Positions 32,033 through 41,716 of a stretch of 61,222 nucleotides of DNA are shown here, piece by piece. A program made the translations under genes and the position numbers. The notes under the pieces are model-generated. The model did no database searches. It was given only the letters and a program-made list of their open reading frames with translations, and was not told where the DNA came from. Origin of the DNA: Clostridiales bacterium (lineage in GTDB: Bacteria > Bacillota > Clostridia > Christensenellales > Borkfalkiaceae); assembly GCA_015069285.1 (NCBI GenBank), contig SVIX01000005.1, positions 1-61,222 on the forward strand. The letters run 5' to 3'. Positions within the stretch are counted from its first letter, which is position 1, and each line of letters opens with the position of its first letter.

Positions 32033-34789
32033 TTACGCGTCAACGTTTTGCGTCCAAACGGAGTATAACGTTGCTCCGTTCGGCGCTTCCGCCAACTTAT
32101 CCGCCGTATATTCCGCCGTCGTCGCATTTGCTTGCGTAGACCAACCGACAAAAGTCCATCCTGCTCTATAAGGCGCGCTAATACCGTTTACTGCTTTCGG
32201 ATTATCAATACGCGCGTCCGATTTTACGAAGGACACGACGTACGATTTATCTGCCGATAACGTACAATCCCAAACGACCGTTCTATACGAAGAGTTCCAT
32301 TGTACCCAATATTGCGGTACTTTTTCGTATTCACAATAGAAGGTCGCGTTATTGCAAGCGTTAAACACGTGCTTACCCATCGTAACGACGTTACCAGATA
32401 ACGTTACGCTCGTCAAAGCGGAACACGTTCTAAACGCATAATCGTTCACCGTCGTCAAGCTTGCAGGTAAGGTAACGTTTTGCAAACCGATACAACCGTA
32501 AAACGCATATCTGCCAATTTCCGTCAACGAATTGCCGAAATTAATATCCACGATAGAGGTGCAACCTCTAAACGCGTAATTTCCGATTCTTTCCACGGAG
32601 GGAATCGAAACGCTCGCAAGCGCGGTACAACCGTAAAACGCGTAATCGTTCAAGTTCTTCAATCCGTTGCCAATCGTAACGCTCGTCAAACTCGTACATT
32701 TATTAAACACACGCGAGCCGATACTCGTTACGTTGTCGGGGATATTCAAGCTTGTAAGCGCGCTACAACCGTAAAACGCGCGATCCCCAATCGATTGCAA
32801 TCCCGCGCCAAACGTCACTTCTTGCAACGATTCGCACTTATAAAACGCGAATTGGTCAAGCGAACGGACGCTATCGGGAATAGACAAGGTTGCCAAACTC
32901 ATACATTTATTAAACGCCGAATATCCGATACTCGTTACCGTTTCGGGAATGGTAACGCTCGGCAAATTCAAGCATTGATAGAAGGTAAAGTCTTTAATCT
33001 CTTTAATACCCAAAGGCAAGTTTACGTACGTCAAGTTCGAACAGCCGTAAAACGCCGCGCGACCGATATATTGTACCGTTTCAGGTAAATAAATGGAGTT
33101 TACCGCTACGCAATTATAAAACGCATAATCCGCAATACCGACGATACCTGCAGGAAGCTCTGCGTTTTGGATATCTTGATTTGCACAGCCGACTACCCAT
33201 TTATCCATAACGACTAAGCCGAACGAACTGTTCCATTCTCTCGTCGCCTCAAAAGCGTAAGTACCAATTCTCTCCAAAGAAGTAGGGAATTCCGACTTTA
33301 AATTGAGTTTAGCACAACCTTGGAAGGCGTAATTATCAATCACTTTCAAGCCGTGTACCACACCGTTTTCATCTTCTACCGCTTGGGGAATAACGACGTT
33401 ACGCAAGTCTTTGCATTGTGCAAAGGCATATTGCCCAATCACTTCAATCCCTTCGCCAAACGCAAGGTTTGCCAAATATTTGGAATTGTAGAAAGCGCGT
33501 TTTCCGATATATTTTAAGCTTGCAGGAAGGGTCAACGCCGTTACGTGTTCGTTATTTTCAAACGCATAATCGGCAATCCCAACGATACCGTCGTCTACCG
33601 TAATCGTTTCAAGTTCCACTTGGCAACGACCGGTAATCCAACCGTCTACGACGACAACGCCCGACGTGCAATCAAGCCAAAGCTTACTTTCCGTAAATAC
33701 GTTTTTACCTAACGTTTTTAAGTTGGAGCTTAAATCCACGTCCGCCAACAGCGTACAACCGTAAAAAGCGCCTTCGCCTATCGATTCTACCGTATCGGGA
33801 ACGTTTATACCCGTAAGCGCAACGCATTTAGAAAACGCGTACTGCTCAATCGATTTTAAGCTTGAACCAAACGTTACGTTCGATAAAGCGGGACAACCCA
33901 AAAACGCGTATTCACTAATCGTTTGTAAGCCGTCGCCCAAATCGATATTTTGCAACGCTAAATTTTCCGCGAAAACGTATTGCCCTACGGTAGTTACCGC
34001 ATCGGGAAGTACGACGTTATTTAACGCGTCGCATTTGGAAAAGGCGTATTCGCCAATCGAAGTTATTTTGTCCCCAAACTCTATTTTTTCAAGCGAACGG
34101 CAATACGCAAACGCATAATTGTTGATGCTCGTTAAATTTGCGGGAAGTTTTACTTCCTTCAACGACCTGCAACCTTGGAACGCGTACGCGCCGATAGAGG
34201 TTACGGCATCGGATTTAAACGTAAGCGTTGCCATATTCGAACAGTTATAAAACGCACGCGTACCGATACTTTTTACGTTTTCGCCAATCGTTACCGACTT
34301 AACGTCCCTACTTTTGTTTGCGAACGCCATGTCTGCAATTTTCGTGATGGGCTTGCCACGGTAAGTATCCGCAATTTTGATATCGCCCGTCGCCGAACCG
34401 ATACTGCGGACTTCATATTCCGTCTTATTATTTATTAACGCGAAAACCATTCCCGTTTCCGCTTCACGGTCAAAATGGAACGGTTCGGACCAATCCGAAT
34501 CCAACACGTTTTCGTCACCGCTCACTGCTTTTACCGTAATGGTATACGAGCCTTCTAACAGGGACTCCATCGGATACGAGGGTTTTTTACTGTTATACTC
34601 TTCGTCGTTTACCATAATTTTATAGCCTTTGGCGTCTTCAATCTCTTCCCACGTTAAACGCAAAGTCGTTTCGTCGACTTTAAACGTTTGAACGTCGGGA
34701 GTTGCTAAGGTAGGCTTTTTGCAACCTACAAACACCATAAGACATCCTACGATAAAACACAAAAGCGTGAGTAATCGAAGTTTTTTCAT
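32033..34789 (-). CDS. BspA-type LRR lipoprotein with Fn3-like and InlB domains
   Basis: 918 residues from ATG 34787-34789, chosen because AAGGAGG lies 6 bp upstream and the next residues form a lipoprotein signal ending VFVG-C (Cys23). A fibronectin type III-like domain (about 28-105: LRLTWEEIEDAKGYKIMVND) is followed by about 28 BspA-type LRRs from about 130 to 830 (units such as SIGAYAFQGCRSLKEVKLP). Some LRR blocks are separated by a WLDCTSGVVVVDGWITG-like insert, itself repeated (WNSSFGLVVMDKWVVG). An InlB repeat closes the protein (GWTFVGWST...TLYSVW). First gene of the LRR/protease/Opp run. Confidence 0.9.
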   Translation of the reverse strand: MKKLRLLTLLCFIVGCLMVFVGCKKPTLATPDVQTFKVDETTLRLTWEEIEDAKGYKIMVNDEEYNSKKPSYPMESLLEGSYTITVKAVSGDENVLDSDWSEPFHFDREAETGMVFALINNKTEYEVRSIGSATGDIKIADTYRGKPITKIADMAFANKSRDVKSVTIGENVKSIGTRAFYNCSNMATLTFKSDAVTSIGAYAFQGCRSLKEVKLPANLTSINNYAFAYCRSLEKIEFGDKITSIGEYAFSKCDALNNVVLPDAVTTVGQYVFAENLALQNIDLGDGLQTISEYAFLGCPALSNVTFGSSLKSIEQYAFSKCVALTGINVPDTVESIGEGAFYGCTLLADVDLSSNLKTLGKNVFTESKLWLDCTSGVVVVDGWITGRCQVELETITVDDGIVGIADYAFENNEHVTALTLPASLKYIGKRAFYNSKYLANLAFGEGIEVIGQYAFAQCKDLRNVVIPQAVEDENGVVHGLKVIDNYAFQGCAKLNLKSEFPTSLERIGTYAFEATREWNSSFGLVVMDKWVVGCANQDIQNAELPAGIVGIADYAFYNCVAVNSIYLPETVQYIGRAAFYGCSNLTYVNLPLGIKEIKDFTFYQCLNLPSVTIPETVTSIGYSAFNKCMSLATLSIPDSVRSLDQFAFYKCESLQEVTFGAGLQSIGDRAFYGCSALTSLNIPDNVTSIGSRVFNKCTSLTSVTIGNGLKNLNDYAFYGCTALASVSIPSVERIGNYAFRGCTSIVDINFGNSLTEIGRYAFYGCIGLQNVTLPASLTTVNDYAFRTCSALTSVTLSGNVVTMGKHVFNACNNATFYCEYEKVPQYWVQWNSSYRTVVWDCTLSADKSYVVSFVKSDARIDNPKAVNGISAPYRAGWTFVGWSTQANATTAEYTADKLAEAPNGATLYSVWTQNVDA

Positions 34790-34799
34790 TCTATCCTCC

Positions 34800-34829
34800 T
34801 TGGAAATATTGAAAAACAATCTTTTCCAA
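34800..34829 (-). promoter_or_regulatory. Leader hairpin touching the ribosome site of the LRR lipoprotein
   Basis: Minus strand TTGGAAA-AG-ATTG, 5-nt loop, CAAT-A-TTTCCAA, ending directly at the AAGGAGG site (34793-34800). It could modulate translation. The 118 bp between this gene and the VWA gene show only weak promoter-like sequence (TATAAG, TATTAT). Confidence 0.4.
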
Positions 34830-34873
34830 TAAGCCTTTTAACTTATACCTATAATAACTTTAAACTTTTGCCC

Positions 34874-34908
34874 CGTAGAAGAAAGTCGTTTTTTAACTTT
34901 CTTCTACG
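34874..34908. other. Hairpin after the VWA gene without a U-tract
   Basis: CGTAGAAGAAAGT (34874-34886) pairs perfectly with ACTTTCTTCTACG (34896-34908). It lies 9 nt after the VWA stop codon. The next minus-strand bases are GGGGCAAAAG, so transcripts may read through into the LRR lipoprotein gene. Confidence 0.55.
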
Positions 34909-34917
34909 ATAAGGCTT

Positions 34918-37668
34918 TTAATTGGTTTTTTGCTGTAATGCTTTTTTCGCTTTGTAATCACGAACGATTTCGTGAGGCCACTTAAATTTAAACTTACGCA
35001 CGGCGATGTCTAACAAGAACAACACAAGCGCAATGATGATAAACGGAACGCGAGGGTCGTACGTGCGTTTCAACGTCCGTTCTATTTCCTCGTAAATTTC
35101 TTCCGCTTCCACGATTTCTTCGCCTCTACCGTTAATCGCGAGCGATTCCATTAAATCCGCACCCGTCGTAACGTCAACGAACATGTCGTATTCTTTCGAA
35201 TAGGAGAACGTTTTGTACATTTGTACTTGCGAAACAAGCACGCCTTTCGCATCTCTCTTTTTAACGGTCAACAAGTGCACGCCCGGTTGCGTAATGGAGA
35301 AAGAAATTCTACTGTATCCCTCTTCTTCGCTCGGCGTAATAATTCTCGTTTCCGTTTGCGAACCTTTGCCCGTCGGACTCGTTATCTCAAGTTCTATCTT
35401 TTCGCCTTGCTCCATATCCGTATAAATACTCATATTCGTATTATAGTTTTCTTCCTGCAATACGATATCCATATCTTGCGGACGAATATTTTGCGTCGGG
35501 AATAAACCGTTTATGATATTTGAGATAATCCGCCTACCCGTAGCGCTTTCCATAAATTTAGCAGACCACACCTCGTTTAAGTCGCACATAAAGCTACCGA
35601 CCATACCTTCGCCGTACTTCCATTGTGCGTAAATGGGAACGAATTCTCCCATCAGCGTTGCCGTCGCGTTCGTTTTTAATTTCGTACCGTAGAACCCGTC
35701 AAGCTCAGGCATATTCTTTTCATCGATACCCGTTACGACGTTTGTATAATTTGCAATCGTCGGAACGAACGGTTCGTGGTTTACTGCCTTAATTTCAGGC
35801 ATATTCAATTCTTCACGCATAATACGAGGTAACGTGGAAACGTCCCAAACGTCGTAGAAACGACCACCGCCGTCTACTTCTGCCGCCCTTTTAATGTTCG
35901 TCTTATCCGAGCTGGAAATGTCTTCCCCGATAATTACGAACGAGAAGGTAATTTCCGAAGTGTCGTGATAACGGCGAATAGGCGCAACGTATTCGTCATA
36001 GCCGTCGGCAGGAATACCGTCCGTTACGAGAATAACGTGTCGTCTTTGTACGCTCGTCAACGCTTTAAGCGCGGCGCCCGAACGTTCAAGCGCACCCGTG
36101 AACACCGTACCGCCACCAATCTCTACGGCGTCGATAGCCGCTTCAATTTTCGCGCGTTGCGTCAACGGCGTCATTTTAATTTCTTCGGAATACGTTTCTT
36201 CCAACGTCATAACGCCACACCAGTCACGTTCGGACAAGGCGTTCAAACAAGCTTTCGCGCCTTCCTTTGCAAGGTCGAGTTTCGATTGTCCCGACGAAGA
36301 GAACGCGCCGTCCATGGAACCCGAACGGTCGATGATAAGCATTACGCCGATAGGAGGCGTATAATCTATCGCTTGCACGGGCAACATTTCTTGGTAAAGC
36401 GTATTATACATATCTTCACGGTTATAAGCGTTTGCTACGACTTCCCCGTGCACGTCCAATACGGCGTTACCGTTTTCGTCTACTTGATTACCGCCGACGG
36501 TCAAAACGCCACCGCCGATATCGTTTACGTAGTTGTATAATAATTGGTCAAATCCTTCTGGCATATCTGCGTTTGCGATATTTACGAGAACGACTTGGTC
36601 AAATTGACGTAAAGCGTTTAAATCTTTGGGAGCTTTTTCTTCGTCCAAAATATTTAACGTAGTGATTTCCAAAAGTTCGTTTTCGTCCTCAAGCAATTCT
36701 TTCAATGCTTCCGACTCCCCTACGTTTCTCTCTACGAGCAATACTTTGGTAAAGCTTTCCAAATACATATACGATTGATAAACGTTGTTTTCGACATATT
36801 CGTCTGCGCCACCCGATACTTTAAAGCTTAAAGAATGCAATCCGGGAACGGCGAAGGAGTGGCTTACTTCAAATTCTTGCGTACCCGATTTTAAATCCAC
36901 GAGCATAGACGCTGCGGGCGCGCCGTTATCGTACAATTCAAGTTCTACGTTGCCTTCAAACGAGCTTTGTACGGAAACGCCTACTTTAAATTCGTCGCCA
37001 ACGTTTACGTTATAATCGGGCGTCGTCATTCCAATCAACTGAACTTCCGATTGCGGTTGTTTCGCTTCAAAATAAACGGTACTTACCTCAATTCCTTCCG
37101 CCGCGATTGCTTTAATCGTCGTTGCGACCTTACCGTCCGTTTCCAAACCGTCGGAAATTACAACGATTTTCGCCGTTTCCTTATTTTTAAATAAGTCTTT
37201 CGTGTAATTGAGAGCCGACGCGATATCCGTCGCGCTACAATCAGGCTTTTCCGCGTCTATATATTGACTATAAACGCTATCTACGTCCGTCGTAAGCGGA
37301 ACTGCGTACACCGGTTCACCGTAACCGAACGTTACGATACCGATTTGACATACGTCGCGACTGTTTTGAATTGCGGACTGAATGAAATGGTCTTTATCCT
37401 CATCCGTTTTCTCTCCGCTATACGAACTGTCTACGAGAAGGATGACTTCCGTTTCCAAATTGGGAATTTCGTAACGGAATTCAATTCCTGCAAGAACGGA
37501 TACGGAAAGAACGAACGCAACCAAATGCAATACCATAGAAACGATACGGTTTCTCGTGCGTCTGTATCTTTTCGAGATACGGAAATACAAGAAAAAGGTC
37601 AGCGCAAATGCAGGAATAATAAGGAGCAACAACCAAGGATATGAAAAAGTAATTCTAAAATTCGTCAT
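34918..37668 (-). CDS. Membrane protein with VWA domain(s) and a central amidotransferase-like region
   Basis: 916 residues. Two N-terminal membrane helices (YPWLLLLIIPAFALTFFLYF and IVSMVLHLVAFVLSVSVLAG) and one near the C-terminus (FIIIALVLFLLDIAV) leave an ~800-residue exported part. A first VWA-like fold starts at ILLVDSSYSG (about 78). A second one has a complete MIDAS start DRSGSM (about 445), with threonine and Asp positions later (VTDGIPADG). Between them is a GATase-1/DUF4159-like segment (VVLVNIANADMPEGFDQLLY; GGGVLTVGGNQVD). VWA proteins of this kind are encoded with MoxR ATPases and DUF58 proteins, as here. The protein follows the BatA-like gene by 12 bp. Confidence 0.88.
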   Translation of the reverse strand: MTNFRITFSYPWLLLLIIPAFALTFFLYFRISKRYRRTRNRIVSMVLHLVAFVLSVSVLAGIEFRYEIPNLETEVILLVDSSYSGEKTDEDKDHFIQSAIQNSRDVCQIGIVTFGYGEPVYAVPLTTDVDSVYSQYIDAEKPDCSATDIASALNYTKDLFKNKETAKIVVISDGLETDGKVATTIKAIAAEGIEVSTVYFEAKQPQSEVQLIGMTTPDYNVNVGDEFKVGVSVQSSFEGNVELELYDNGAPAASMLVDLKSGTQEFEVSHSFAVPGLHSLSFKVSGGADEYVENNVYQSYMYLESFTKVLLVERNVGESEALKELLEDENELLEITTLNILDEEKAPKDLNALRQFDQVVLVNIANADMPEGFDQLLYNYVNDIGGGVLTVGGNQVDENGNAVLDVHGEVVANAYNREDMYNTLYQEMLPVQAIDYTPPIGVMLIIDRSGSMDGAFSSSGQSKLDLAKEGAKACLNALSERDWCGVMTLEETYSEEIKMTPLTQRAKIEAAIDAVEIGGGTVFTGALERSGAALKALTSVQRRHVILVTDGIPADGYDEYVAPIRRYHDTSEITFSFVIIGEDISSSDKTNIKRAAEVDGGGRFYDVWDVSTLPRIMREELNMPEIKAVNHEPFVPTIANYTNVVTGIDEKNMPELDGFYGTKLKTNATATLMGEFVPIYAQWKYGEGMVGSFMCDLNEVWSAKFMESATGRRIISNIINGLFPTQNIRPQDMDIVLQEENYNTNMSIYTDMEQGEKIELEITSPTGKGSQTETRIITPSEEEGYSRISFSITQPGVHLLTVKKRDAKGVLVSQVQMYKTFSYSKEYDMFVDVTTGADLMESLAINGRGEEIVEAEEIYEEIERTLKRTYDPRVPFIIIALVLFLLDIAVRKFKFKWPHEIVRDYKAKKALQQKTN

Positions 37669-37680
37669 ACGGTTACTCCT

Positions 37681-39564
37681 TTATGCGTCATGCGCTTGTA
37701 ATAAGCGTTCCAAAATCAGTAAGGCAACGAGCGTCGCCGCAAAATAAATCAATAGGTCTAAATTATCATTTTCCTTCTTTATCGGCACGATTAATTCGTA
37801 TAATTCGTCAACCGTTTTTCCAATGTTGCTTTCTACCGAAGGAATTTTTACGAAAAACTGTTCTTCAACGGGTTTCCCCGACATCGGAGTTTGTACCAAC
37901 GTATACGTACCGTATTCGCTAACGACGAGTTCCGCGGGGAAATTTTCAAACGTTTCTTTGATTTTACCCGTGCTGGATTCTACCGATAAATCGTTACCTC
38001 TCGCATTGAAAGATACCGTATCGTTTACGTCAAACGCGTACTCCGTCAACGTCGAAGGCATAAAATATTCGAAAATGTTATACATCAAGATAGGGAAATC
38101 TACGAACATCGAAAAGTCTGCGTAGTTTACGCTGAAAGGCATCAATACCACTTTTTGATTTTCATCTTCCCTAACGAGCAACACGGGGTCGCCTGCGCAA
38201 TATAACAAAGGCGTAAAACCGTCGAAATTAATCAACTTCTTATATTTTGAAAGTTGCATTTTTTCAGGATTGATACGCTCGGTAAGCTCGTGCGTTTCCC
38301 CGTAAGAAAGATTGAACTTTCCGTTTACCTCACTACCCATAATAACGGGCAATCCTTCGGGGACTTTGTTCATATTAACGAGCATTACTACGCCGTCCGT
38401 CGGCATAATATCGGGCGTGGCGTTTTCGTAGATGTAAAAATCGTAACCTTCTACGGGCAATTCCGACGTTTCTACTTCCTTGTTGATTTCCTTAAATTCA
38501 ATCGACCAACGGGTGCTTAACGTGTCCCGAACACTCATAACCGACCCCGCGAAGAAGATATTCGCGTTCGGGCTATAATACAAAATCTTTAATTCGGGTT
38601 TTTTACCGCCGTAAATATAGAAGTCGTTATCTTCGGGGAAGGAATCGTTTTCGGAGATATACACGTGTACGGATTCAAACTCGTGGATTGCCGTTTGCAT
38701 ATTTTGCGTAACGAAGGAAACTTTTTTCGTTTCATCACCGCTACAACGCACGGGTAAAGACATTGGTATTGTACCGCCCCCGTTTGCGCCTTTTACGTCA
38801 CAATGTACCATAAGGTCCGTATCGCGTTGATACGCTGCCACGGAAACGTAAAACGTATAGTAGTTTTCTTCTACAACCGCTTCGCAACTTAAAATCGCCG
38901 CGTTCCATTCGCCGTTTTCAGATACGTCTACCACCGTTACACCGTTATGCGAAAGATATTCGGTACCCGTATAGAGCAACACTTCCGTGTCCGCGTTGAC
39001 GTCAACGATTTTTTGCGCAAGCTTTACCGCTCCGTCAATATCAGCCGAACCGTACGTACAAGCGTCCTCGTCTACCAATTCTGCAAGCGTTGCAAGCAAA
39101 TCCAAGGATTCTTCGCTCGTACTTCTTTGCGAAATGTACGACGCTTCTTTGCCCGCGAAAATAACCGTTACGTAACCGTTTTCTGCTAATACTTCCTCTG
39201 TCATTTTAGAAACTTCAGATACCGCGCGTTCAAAACGAGAAACTTCGTCGTATTCTGCGCGCATCGCCGCCGAAGCGTCGATAATGGCAACTTTTTCTAA
39301 AATTTCAGGCTTTTGGTTTTCTAAAATTACCGGTCGAGCTAAAATGAGCGCGCACGACGTAATTACCAAAACCTGACAAATGAAGAGCAAGATATTCCTA
39401 AACTTGTTAATAGGAATTTTCTTCCGTCTGTATTTTAAGCTTAATTCCCATACGAACGTACTGGAAACAAACTTTTGTTGAAAATTCGGTTTTAAGATAT
39501 AAATAAGGATAAGAACGAGTATCCCGATTAATCCTAAAAAACCTAAAGGTGCAAGCCAACTCAT
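37681..39564 (-). CDS. BatA-like membrane protein with a degenerate VWA domain
   Basis: 627 residues. The BatA/aerotolerance-type N-terminus has a first helix MSWLAPLGFLGLIGILVLIL, a basic loop with FVWELSLKYRRKK, and a second helix. The VWA domain that follows starts with IIDASAAMRAEYD, so the DxSxS metal site is changed to DASAA and metal binding may be lost. A C-terminal helix (LDLLIYFAATLVALLIL) closes it. Its ATG overlaps the stop of the DUF58 gene by 4 bp, which means translational coupling. Predicted partner of the VWA protein and of MoxR in the membrane. Confidence 0.86.
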   Translation of the reverse strand: MSWLAPLGFLGLIGILVLILIYILKPNFQQKFVSSTFVWELSLKYRRKKIPINKFRNILLFICQVLVITSCALILARPVILENQKPEILEKVAIIDASAAMRAEYDEVSRFERAVSEVSKMTEEVLAENGYVTVIFAGKEASYISQRSTSEESLDLLATLAELVDEDACTYGSADIDGAVKLAQKIVDVNADTEVLLYTGTEYLSHNGVTVVDVSENGEWNAAILSCEAVVEENYYTFYVSVAAYQRDTDLMVHCDVKGANGGGTIPMSLPVRCSGDETKKVSFVTQNMQTAIHEFESVHVYISENDSFPEDNDFYIYGGKKPELKILYYSPNANIFFAGSVMSVRDTLSTRWSIEFKEINKEVETSELPVEGYDFYIYENATPDIMPTDGVVMLVNMNKVPEGLPVIMGSEVNGKFNLSYGETHELTERINPEKMQLSKYKKLINFDGFTPLLYCAGDPVLLVREDENQKVVLMPFSVNYADFSMFVDFPILMYNIFEYFMPSTLTEYAFDVNDTVSFNARGNDLSVESSTGKIKETFENFPAELVVSEYGTYTLVQTPMSGKPVEEQFFVKIPSVESNIGKTVDELYELIVPIKKENDNLDLLIYFAATLVALLILERLLQAHDA

Positions 39565-40460
39565 GCCATTATACCTACCTTCAGTAACTCACCAAAAAGC
39601 ATTTTTTCAATCTTCTTATCCGTATCGATTGAAATGAATTCCGCCCCACGCGATACGCAGAAAGACTTTAAGTCGTCTTTGAAATCCGTTAAGGCTTCTT
39701 GATACGCCATTTGTAAGCTACGGGTTATTCTTAATTTCATATTTCTCGGGTCTGCTAAATCTTCAGCTTCCGAGTCAATCAAATTCAATCTACCGTTGTA
39801 AACCGGTTCAATTTCATCAGGCGTCATAATTTGTAAAAGCAATACTTGTCTTTTCTTGTAAACGAGATAATCTACCGCCTTCTTCCAATCACTCTTGGTG
39901 AAGAAATCGGAAATAATTACCGTCAAGCCGTCGTTCGAGCCGGTATTCGGACAAGACGTAATGGCTTTTCCGAGATCAGATTCTCCCGCAAATTCAAGAT
40001 TTTCAAGCTCGCTAATCGCCCTGAAAAACGAAGTTTTCCCAACGATAGTGCCAAAAGGGTCTTCCGCTTTGTCGCCTTTTACCAATTTGAAAGACAATTT
40101 ATCCATATTGTGAACGGACAAGAATCCAAGCGCCGCCGCAACGGCAACCGAATAATTCGCCTTTTTACGGTCTTCCTTGCCCATCGACGCGGAACAGTCC
40201 AAAAAGATTTGAACGTGCATCTGTCTTTCGTCCGTGAAAAGTTTTAAGAAAAACTTCTCAAAACGGCTATAAAGGTTCCAGTCGATACGTCTTATATCGT
40301 CGCCGAGCATATACTCACGATAGTCCGCAAATTCTACGGTTTGTCCGTACGTACGTACGAGATGTTTACCACCGAAAAATCCGCGAAGGTCCGCTTTCAT
40401 ATTCAATGCAAGCGTTTCAAGACGCCCGAAAAACCCATCGTTTAAATACGAGTTTTTCAT
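39561..40460 (-). CDS. DUF58-domain protein of the MoxR operon
   Basis: 299 residues, no signal peptide. The DUF58 signature YREYMLGDDIRRIDWNLYSR is at about residues 49-68, followed by a VWA-like core with FLDCSASMGKEDRKK. DUF58 proteins are almost always next to MoxR ATPases and VWA membrane proteins; they probably link the ATPase with the membrane parts. It starts 12 bp after moxR and overlaps the next gene by 4 bp. Confidence 0.92.
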   Translation of the reverse strand: MKNSYLNDGFFGRLETLALNMKADLRGFFGGKHLVRTYGQTVEFADYREYMLGDDIRRIDWNLYSRFEKFFLKLFTDERQMHVQIFLDCSASMGKEDRKKANYSVAVAAALGFLSVHNMDKLSFKLVKGDKAEDPFGTIVGKTSFFRAISELENLEFAGESDLGKAITSCPNTGSNDGLTVIISDFFTKSDWKKAVDYLVYKKRQVLLLQIMTPDEIEPVYNGRLNLIDSEAEDLADPRNMKLRITRSLQMAYQEALTDFKDDLKSFCVSRGAEFISIDTDKKIEKMLFGELLKVGIMA

Positions 40461-40472
40461 TCTTTAACTCCC

Positions 40473-41669
40473 TTATTGTTCGCTTTCCGTTTCTTCGCTC
40501 GCAACTTCTTCAACTACTTCAGTTTCGTTGTTTTTCATAGCCTTTTTCGCCGCTTTCTTCGCTTCTTTCATCGCTTTCTTCATTGCTTTCGCGTCCATAG
40601 CGACTTCTTCTCCAACGGCAACTTCTTCGTTTGCAACTTCTTCGCTCACGATAGGCATTTCGATATTTTCAACGGGCGTAAGCTTGTAACGCTTGCTTAC
40701 TTCTGCAACAATCATCTTAATGATTTCATCCGCAGAAACGCGCTCTGCAACAGCTTCGAAGGTCAACTTCAAACGGTGACGGAGAACGGGATATGCAAGT
40801 TCGTTGATATCGTTGTAGGATACGTTGAATCTACCGTTCATAAGCGCCTTAACTTTCGCCGCGGAGATAAGCGCTTGTCCTGCACGAGGGCTGGCGCCAA
40901 GACGTACGTACTTTTTCGCCGCTTCGCTTGCACATTCGCTATCAGGGTGCGTTGCCGAGCAAAGCGTCATCGTGTATCTCATAACTTCTTCCGCTACGGG
41001 GATTTGGTTTGCCGTTCTTCTCATTTCAAGCAAATCTTCGCCGTTACAAGCCGCGTCGGAAACTTCCGCCATCGTCTTTTGCGTCATGTTAACGATGTCC
41101 ATAAGTTCGTCAAGGGAAGGATTTTTAACGATAATCTTGAACATGAAACGGTCCATTTGCGCTTCGGGCAAAGGATACGTACCGTCTTGTTCGATAGGGT
41201 TTTGCGTAGCAAGTACGAAGAACGGTTCTTGCATCTTTCTCGATACGCCCATAACGGTAACCGTGTGTTCTTGCATGGCTTCAAGAAGAGCCGATTGCGT
41301 TTTCGGCGTAGCACGGTTGATTTCGTCGGCAAGAATGATGTTACTGAAAATAGGACCAGGTTGGAACTCGAATTTAGAGTTTCCTTCTTCGTCTTTTACG
41401 ATGATATTCGTACCCGTAACGTCGGCGGGCATCAAGTCGGGCGTGAACTGAATACGCGCAAACGGCATATTGAAAACACGACCAAGCGTTCTAACCAAAC
41501 GCGTCTTACCAACCCCGGGCACACCTTCAAGCAATACGTTACCGCCTGCAATCATCGCGATAACGGTTGCTTCTACAACTTCCTTTTGTCCAACGACGTC
41601 ACGCTCGATTTGCTTGAAAATATCCTTGCATTGCACACTAAACTTCTCGATGTTTTGTTCTGTAACCAT
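40473..41669 (-). CDS. MoxR-family AAA+ ATPase
   Basis: 398 residues. The MoxR AAA+ core has Walker A GVPGVGKTRL (about 53), FTPDLMPADVTGTN, Walker B ILADEINRATPKTQSALLEAMQE, sensor 1 FVLATQNPIEQDGTYPLPEAQ, and sensor 2 region RLGASPRAGQAL. The last ~60 residues are an unusual lysine/alanine-rich then acidic tail (AMKKAMKEAKKAAKK, then EEVASEETESE) that normal MoxR proteins lack. MoxR ATPases act as chaperones for VWA-containing protein complexes, and the three genes after it encode such parts. Confidence 0.95.
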   Translation of the reverse strand: MVTEQNIEKFSVQCKDIFKQIERDVVGQKEVVEATVIAMIAGGNVLLEGVPGVGKTRLVRTLGRVFNMPFARIQFTPDLMPADVTGTNIIVKDEEGNSKFEFQPGPIFSNIILADEINRATPKTQSALLEAMQEHTVTVMGVSRKMQEPFFVLATQNPIEQDGTYPLPEAQMDRFMFKIIVKNPSLDELMDIVNMTQKTMAEVSDAACNGEDLLEMRRTANQIPVAEEVMRYTMTLCSATHPDSECASEAAKKYVRLGASPRAGQALISAAKVKALMNGRFNVSYNDINELAYPVLRHRLKLTFEAVAERVSADEIIKMIVAEVSKRYKLTPVENIEMPIVSEEVANEEVAVGEEVAMDAKAMKKAMKEAKKAAKKAMKNNETEVVEEVASEETESEQ

Positions 41670-41716
41670 AATATAATTTCCTCTCTTATTTATTTTCTAT
41701 TTTTTATTTTTTTTCT

